Source: Endocalyx cinctus (lineage: Eukaryota > Ascomycota > Sordariomycetes > Amphisphaeriales > Apiosporaceae). Taken from it: a DNA stretch of 64,000 nt. The notes under the pieces were generated by a model. That model was given only the letters and a program-made list of their open reading frames with translations. It was not told where the DNA came from and made no database searches. Position 1 is the stretch's first letter. Each line of letters opens with the position of its first letter. Made by a program: the position numbers and the translations under genes. Of this stretch, positions 59,674-64,000 are shown piece by piece. Location: assembly GCA_001600455.1 (NCBI GenBank), contig BCKC01000003.1, forward strand, positions 1 through 64,000, given 5' to 3'.

Positions 59674-60016
59674 CAAATGTGCTCGGTTATTTCGTGCCGG
59701 TTATTGATTTTTAGGGACACGATGGATACATGATCGATAATTTTGTTGTTCAAAATTGAGTTATCTAAAATATACAATAATGCATAGTATATATGTTTAC
59801 CACTAGCAAAAGTATCTTAGTCTGTCTTGACATTGTTCCTGACCCTCATAGTTCGATCTGTAAAAGATAGCATCTGATAGATCAGAAGCTATTCAACTTC
59901 AAAGGCATCATTAATAACTTTTGCCGTTTTACAGCAAGAATATTCATGCGTTATATTATATCCATCCACACAACTTGTAGTTTCGTCAAGCTCTGGCCCA
60001 GCTAATCTACTTTGTT
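59674..60016. other. Convergent intergenic spacer
   Basis: About 340 bp of AT-rich 3' sequence between convergent stops. Nothing else seen. Confidence 0.6.
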
Positions 60017-61790
60017 TCACGCACTACCCGCAAAGATCTCTCCGATCTTCTCCAACTCCTCCCACCGCTCGTCCTTCAATATTTCAATCTTACCTTCCGG
60101 CGTAGCGACTTTCATCTGATCCAGAGCAGTCGTACCAAATTCATAACTCTGATCGTCGTGAACGAACGCAACGAGAATCTTGATCCAGTCTTCCATGAGC
60201 TTCCTCTCTTCCGGAGTAGGTCCGTGGCATATTGAGAAACTTGTTTAATATGAATCATTAGTGGATGATAAAAAGAGAAACGGGATAAAGATAGCCGATA
60301 GAGAGGAGAGAGAAAGCAAAAAAAAAAAAACTTACTTCCAAAACGGCTTATCCATAGCGTGAGCCACGCCGAAAGAAATCGGTGCGACCTTCTCGGTTAT
60401 GAACGAGAGGCGGTACGCGATTTGGTACCGCCAGATATTTTTCAGACTTACGCCATTCGCCACCATATGCTTAACAAGAGCTCGTTCCGGTGCGCGAACT
60501 TGGCCGTCAGATATGATATTACCTGCGAGACATTGATTGGTTAGTATATTTCTATTATTACTCCACCCCCCTTTACGCAAGCTTACCAAACGTCTTCTTC
60601 CAATCCTCCAAATTATCAGTTTCCGGCAACTTGTAATACTTCAGCGCCCTCTCCGTCGTCTCAGGCGCGTAATAATTCTCCACCTGGACCCGTAAAGACT
60701 CCAACGTCGGCTCCGAAGGGCTGTTATAGTTGGCGTATAACGTCTCCTCGTTCTTCACCTCACCAATCAGCAACTTCATACCTCGCGCGTTGAACGCGTC
60801 CGCGAACGCTGGGCTTTGGAGGTACTCGATCATGCCGGCGTGTATGAACAAGTCATCCGTCATGGGTCTGAAAGTATGGTTCTTCAATTTGGATAAAGCT
60901 TTAACCAAGTCCGTATCCTTGACTTCTCTTAGCTTGGCCAGCTTCTCCGCGTTCGAGGCCTCGGCGGGGATGTTGAAGTGCGCGCACAGCTCTTCAAACT
61001 GCTCCTGGACGTCGGCCAAGCTCTTGGGCTGAGCAGGGATCGCGTTGGAGTCCATGAAGACCCGACGAAACAGCGGCTCCTTCTCCCTCAGGTCATAGAG
61101 CAGCTGCGTCTCGACGCTGTACGCGCCGGCGCTCCTGCCCGCGAGGGTTACGTTTCCGGGATCGCCGCCGAAGCTCGCGATGTTATCGCGCACCCACTCG
61201 GCGGCGGCGCGTTGGTCCCAGAGGCCAAAGTTGCCCGCGTACACGCCGTCGCTCTCCTCCGACAGGGCGCGCCCGGCCAGGAATCCGAACACGTTGAGCC
61301 GGTACCCGACGGCGACGACGATGGCGTCGAGCCCGCCCGTCGAGATCAGCTCCGTCGGGTTCATTCCTTCCTCGTGCGAGGGCTCGCCGATCTGGAACCA
61401 GCCCCCGTGGATCCAGAACTTGACGGGCCACTTGCAGTCCTCCAACTTCTGCCCTTCCTTCGGTACGGGCGTCCAGATGTTCACGAACAAGCAGTCTTCG
61501 CCGTACTCGATCGTCTCGCTGCCCCCGGCGCGGCCGACGCTGAACGACTCTTGCGGACACACATATCTGAACTTGGTCGCGTCGTACGGGCCCTTATTTT
61601 CGTCTTCGTACCGGAAAGTAGCCGGTAGCGGACGCGGCTTCCGCCATCGGTGCTCGCCTGTGGGAGGTAGGGCGTAGCGCACTCCGAGGTATCGACGCGA
61701 CTTTTCGTCAAACTGTAGACCGCGTATCAAACCTTTCTCGCCTAGGTTCAATTCGACGGGCTTGCTGGTGTAGGATATGTGGTTACCCAT
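60017..61790 (-). CDS. Type-B carboxylesterase (third copy), probably intracellular
   Basis: Three exons (61790-60587, 60522-60336, 60239-60017) give 537 residues. The family motifs are LGVRYALPPTGEHRW, GEDCLFVNIWTP, oxyanion loop HGGW (128-131), GYRLNVFGFLAG, nucleophile GRSAG (Ser220), Glu349 region (VKNEETLY) and His456 (GVAHAMDKPFW). The triad is complete. Unlike the other two copies there is no signal peptide (MGNHISYTSK start), so it is probably cytosolic. The N-terminal MGNHIS could even be N-myristoylated (inference). The last intron has a weak AAG acceptor, but the downstream frame HGPTPEERKLMEDW is a standard C-terminal segment of the family. Divergent from the aminotransferase. Confidence 0.9.
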
Positions 61791-62417
61791 GATTACTTTA
61801 CGCTGGATTTTTCTCCGCCGTAATGATATTACGTAGTGTCCAAACTATACGTCCGGGGCACTCTACTCACACGAGAAAATCGAAGAGAAGGCTTTAAAAA
61901 TCGCTAGAAATGTTATGTAGAAGGGCCATTCAAACTGCAAAAAAAGAAAAGACAGTAACTTCACGACTCCGCTTTAGGTCATTAATTGATTCGATGCCAT
62001 ATTTACCATGGCGATAGAAGCCCCACCAATTCATGATTTTACATACGTAACATGAAGATTGATTAATCCAAATGCGGGGATCTGAACCGGTCGGATCTCC
62101 TCCGGTCGCTGATGGAGCCTATCTTGGTGTCGTTTTTTTTTGTCCGTGGGTCTGTCTAGAACGAAGAGCCTATGAGCCGGAGTCTCCGAAGGGAGAAGGT
62201 GTCATTTAGAAGAAGAAAACAGAAAGAAAAGAGCAAAGTAAAGAAATCGGACTTAATTGTCTGGTACTAAGTTAGGTGACTATTTATACACGTCGCTCTT
62301 ATTATTGTTATTATCATTGTGGCAAGGTGGAGTTTTTCTCGGACTTGACTTACTCACATTAATCAATTCGGTAGAGTCATACGCATAATTCAGGGAATAA
62401 GAGAAATACACTACACT
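61791..62417. promoter_or_regulatory. Divergent promoter region, carboxylesterase / aminotransferase
   Basis: About 630 bp between divergent starts. It has an A/G-rich tract (62208-62243) and ATT repeats near 62300. No coding ORF. Confidence 0.4.
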
Positions 62418-64000
62418 ATGGCAAACATCGAACGCGGGGCCGGTATGGTTGATCTATCCCACCACATCAACCGGAAGAGTAAAGCCCGAGCTCCGTCTCC
62501 CCTGAAAGATATAATTCAGTACATGGGGTTTGAAGGGATGATATCTTTGGCAGGCGGTAATTATTTTGATTTATTCGAAACATCCGGGGAAATCTGTGAA
62601 CTGAATTTCAAAATTAGGACTTCCTCATGCGTCCTTATTTCCCCTAGAGCAGGCCCAACTGAAGTGCCTACAGCCGTTATCCGCCATTCCCAGTGATCGT
62701 GACTCAGGATCATTATCTAGTCCCCTGGTAGACTTAACCCTTGGTCGTGGTTCGGCACCGGGGGATTTGGATCTAGCGCCATTCCTCCAGTACGGTACGT
62801 AAATCAGATGTCATCTTTTCTTGCTCGATTTTCAAAATAATAGCTAATCGATGCATACTATGCGGCAACTACAGGTGGTGGCGCCGGCAACAAACAGCTG
62901 CTGGACATATGCCGAGAGCTGACGGAGAAGGTGCACGTGCCACCCTGTCATTATGAAGTACTTGGTCACGGTGGCAATACAGATGCCTGGTGCAAAGTGG
63001 TCGGCCTTCTTTGCGAAGATGACGATTATATGCTGGTAGAGGAATTCACGTACCCGTCCTCTCAGGCGCTGTGGACTCCGCTTGGGATCAAGGCCGTTCC
63101 TATCCCTACCGATGTGAATGGCATAAAGGCGACGTACCTTAGAGACATCTTGACCGACTGGGATGAGAAAACGAGAGGGGCCAGGAGACCTAGAGGTAAG
63201 TGACCATTAGCTTCGAGTATATAACAAAACGCGTACGACTTAGTTACTAACTCAAGCCTTTCATAGTGTAAGGAAAACTCTTACCATTGGCATTGAAGAG
63301 ACTTAGCTTATTGTCCGCAGGTTATATCTCGTCGCGGTCGGCTCTAACCCGACTGGTGCTTCGATCTCCCTCGAGAGGAGGAAGGAGATCTACAAAATAT
63401 GCGTGGAGTTCGGTTTGTCTTTTCTCTCTTTGCCCCTCTTCTGTCTGATAAAAGAGTTTTACGATATTGACGAACGACCTATAGATATCATCATCGCCGA
63501 AGATGACCCTTATTACTTCCTCCAATACCCAGGTTTCCAGCCGTCGAAAGAAGCGCCTGTATTTGATCCGCGACCCGAAGAGGAGTTCATCCAGTCACTC
63601 ACGCCGTCTTTCTTATCGATGGACGTGCAAGGGCGCGTCATACGACTTGAATCCTTTTCCAAGACCATCTTCCCGGGCTTGCGACTGGGTTATTTCATTG
63701 CGAACCCAGTCTTCATCGAGCGTCTGCTCCGCGCCACCGAGGTCGAGACGCAGGACCCCTCCGGCCTCAGCCAGGCCTTCATGCTCTCGCTGTTACAAAA
63801 GTGGGGTGTGAGTGGCTATCTGACCTGGCTGCAGAATATCAAACTCCAATACCAGACCCGACGCGATTGGCTGGTGGGCTCTTTCTTTTCCGAATTTACC
63901 GTCTTACCGGCGGCTAAGTCTCCGATTCCGGATGCTCAGGGTCTAGTAGTCTGTGTTGAGCGTGAGACAGCCGAGGGTGAGAAGACGCGGCGCCCTGTCT
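62418..64000 (+). CDS. PLP-dependent aromatic/2-aminoadipate aminotransferase (ARO8-like), 3' end outside window
   Basis: Exons 62418-62556, 62618-62794, 62875-63195, 63267 (one base), 63321-63412 and 63485 to the window end, still open. It begins with SHHINRKSKARAPSPLKDI, as fungal ARO8-type proteins do. Further motifs are GGLPHASLFPLE, GGGAGNKQLL, VGSNPTGA (Asn222, PLP ring) and the Schiff-base lysine in ESFSKTIFPGLRLGYF (Lys303), with the PLP-pyridine Asp in IIIAEDDPYYF. It is a fold-type I class I/II aminotransferase moving amino groups between aromatic amino acids or 2-aminoadipate and 2-oxoglutarate. The frame between exons 3 and 5 is one base short unless T63267 is kept as a one-base exon. 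Otherwise the gene is frameshifted or the assembly has an indel. Confidence 0.85.
63267..63267 (+). other. Candidate one-nucleotide exon between two introns
   Basis: Intron A is 63196-63266 (GTAAGT, branch-like TTACTAACT, TCATAG). Intron B is 63268-63320 (GTAAGG to CCGCAG). The T between them completes a GTG valine codon with a G on each side, giving RPR-V-LYLVAVGSNPTG. A single intron 63196-63320 would put NPTG out of frame. Confidence 0.55.

Noticed and set aside
60978..61628. 216-codon plus-strand ORF inside the third carboxylesterase
   Set aside because: Antisense shadow; all catalytic motifs are on the minus strand.

Overview
The window starts at a chromosome end. Bases 1-95 are uninterrupted CCCTAA telomere repeats, and everything after is subtelomeric. 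The organism is a filamentous ascomycete. Genes are spaced about 0.5-2 kb apart, carry short GT-AG introns (about 45-120 nt), and include Zn2Cys6 and Clr5 proteins, P450s, 2OG oxygenases and Dal5-type MFS carriers. The gene families suggest a Sordariomycete, perhaps Xylariales, but that placement is inference. I see no tRNA or rRNA gene, CRISPR, intact transposon or viral gene.

I rebuilt 22 complete protein-coding genes and one truncated by the window end by hand, checking that every intron keeps the reading frame. One further weak gene candidate is listed. Layout: 1-2.5 kb telomere and AT-rich gene-free DNA. 2.5-9 kb holds a one-pass surface protein, an AYR1-like SDR and a secreted type-B carboxylesterase. 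9.4-15.3 kb holds a pantothenate/Liz1-like MFS carrier divergent from a 2OG-Fe(II) oxygenase, which converges on an atypical SDR. 16.8-18.3 kb is an APH-like kinase with a membrane tail. 19-27 kb is a co-directional redox set: P450, ferric reductase-like flavocytochrome and old yellow enzyme. 27.8-31.2 kb is a large Clr5-ankyrin protein. 33.5-37.5 kb holds an FAD monooxygenase and a haem peroxidase. 39.6-41.8 kb is eIF2A, the one clear housekeeping gene. 42.7-64 kb holds a second carboxylesterase, a Zn2Cys6 regulator, an amadoriase/sarcosine-oxidase-type enzyme divergent from an MFS carrier, a second regulator divergent from another MFS carrier, a third carboxylesterase, and an ARO8-type aminotransferase that runs off the end.

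The window reads as an accessory catabolic and oxidative arm with repeated transporter + enzyme + regulator groupings. The likeliest functional module is 46.4-54.2 kb (regulator, amino-acid oxidase, carrier). No polyketide synthase, NRPS or terpene synthase backbone is visible, so the oxidative genes cannot be called a complete secondary-metabolite cluster.

The most unusual structures are in splicing. The MFS gene at 9.4-11.6 kb needs an 11-nt microexon, and the carboxylesterase at 42.7-44.7 kb a 27-nt exon. In the aminotransferase, two strong introns appear to be separated by a single exonic nucleotide, which restores the frame and gives the valine I expect from the family.
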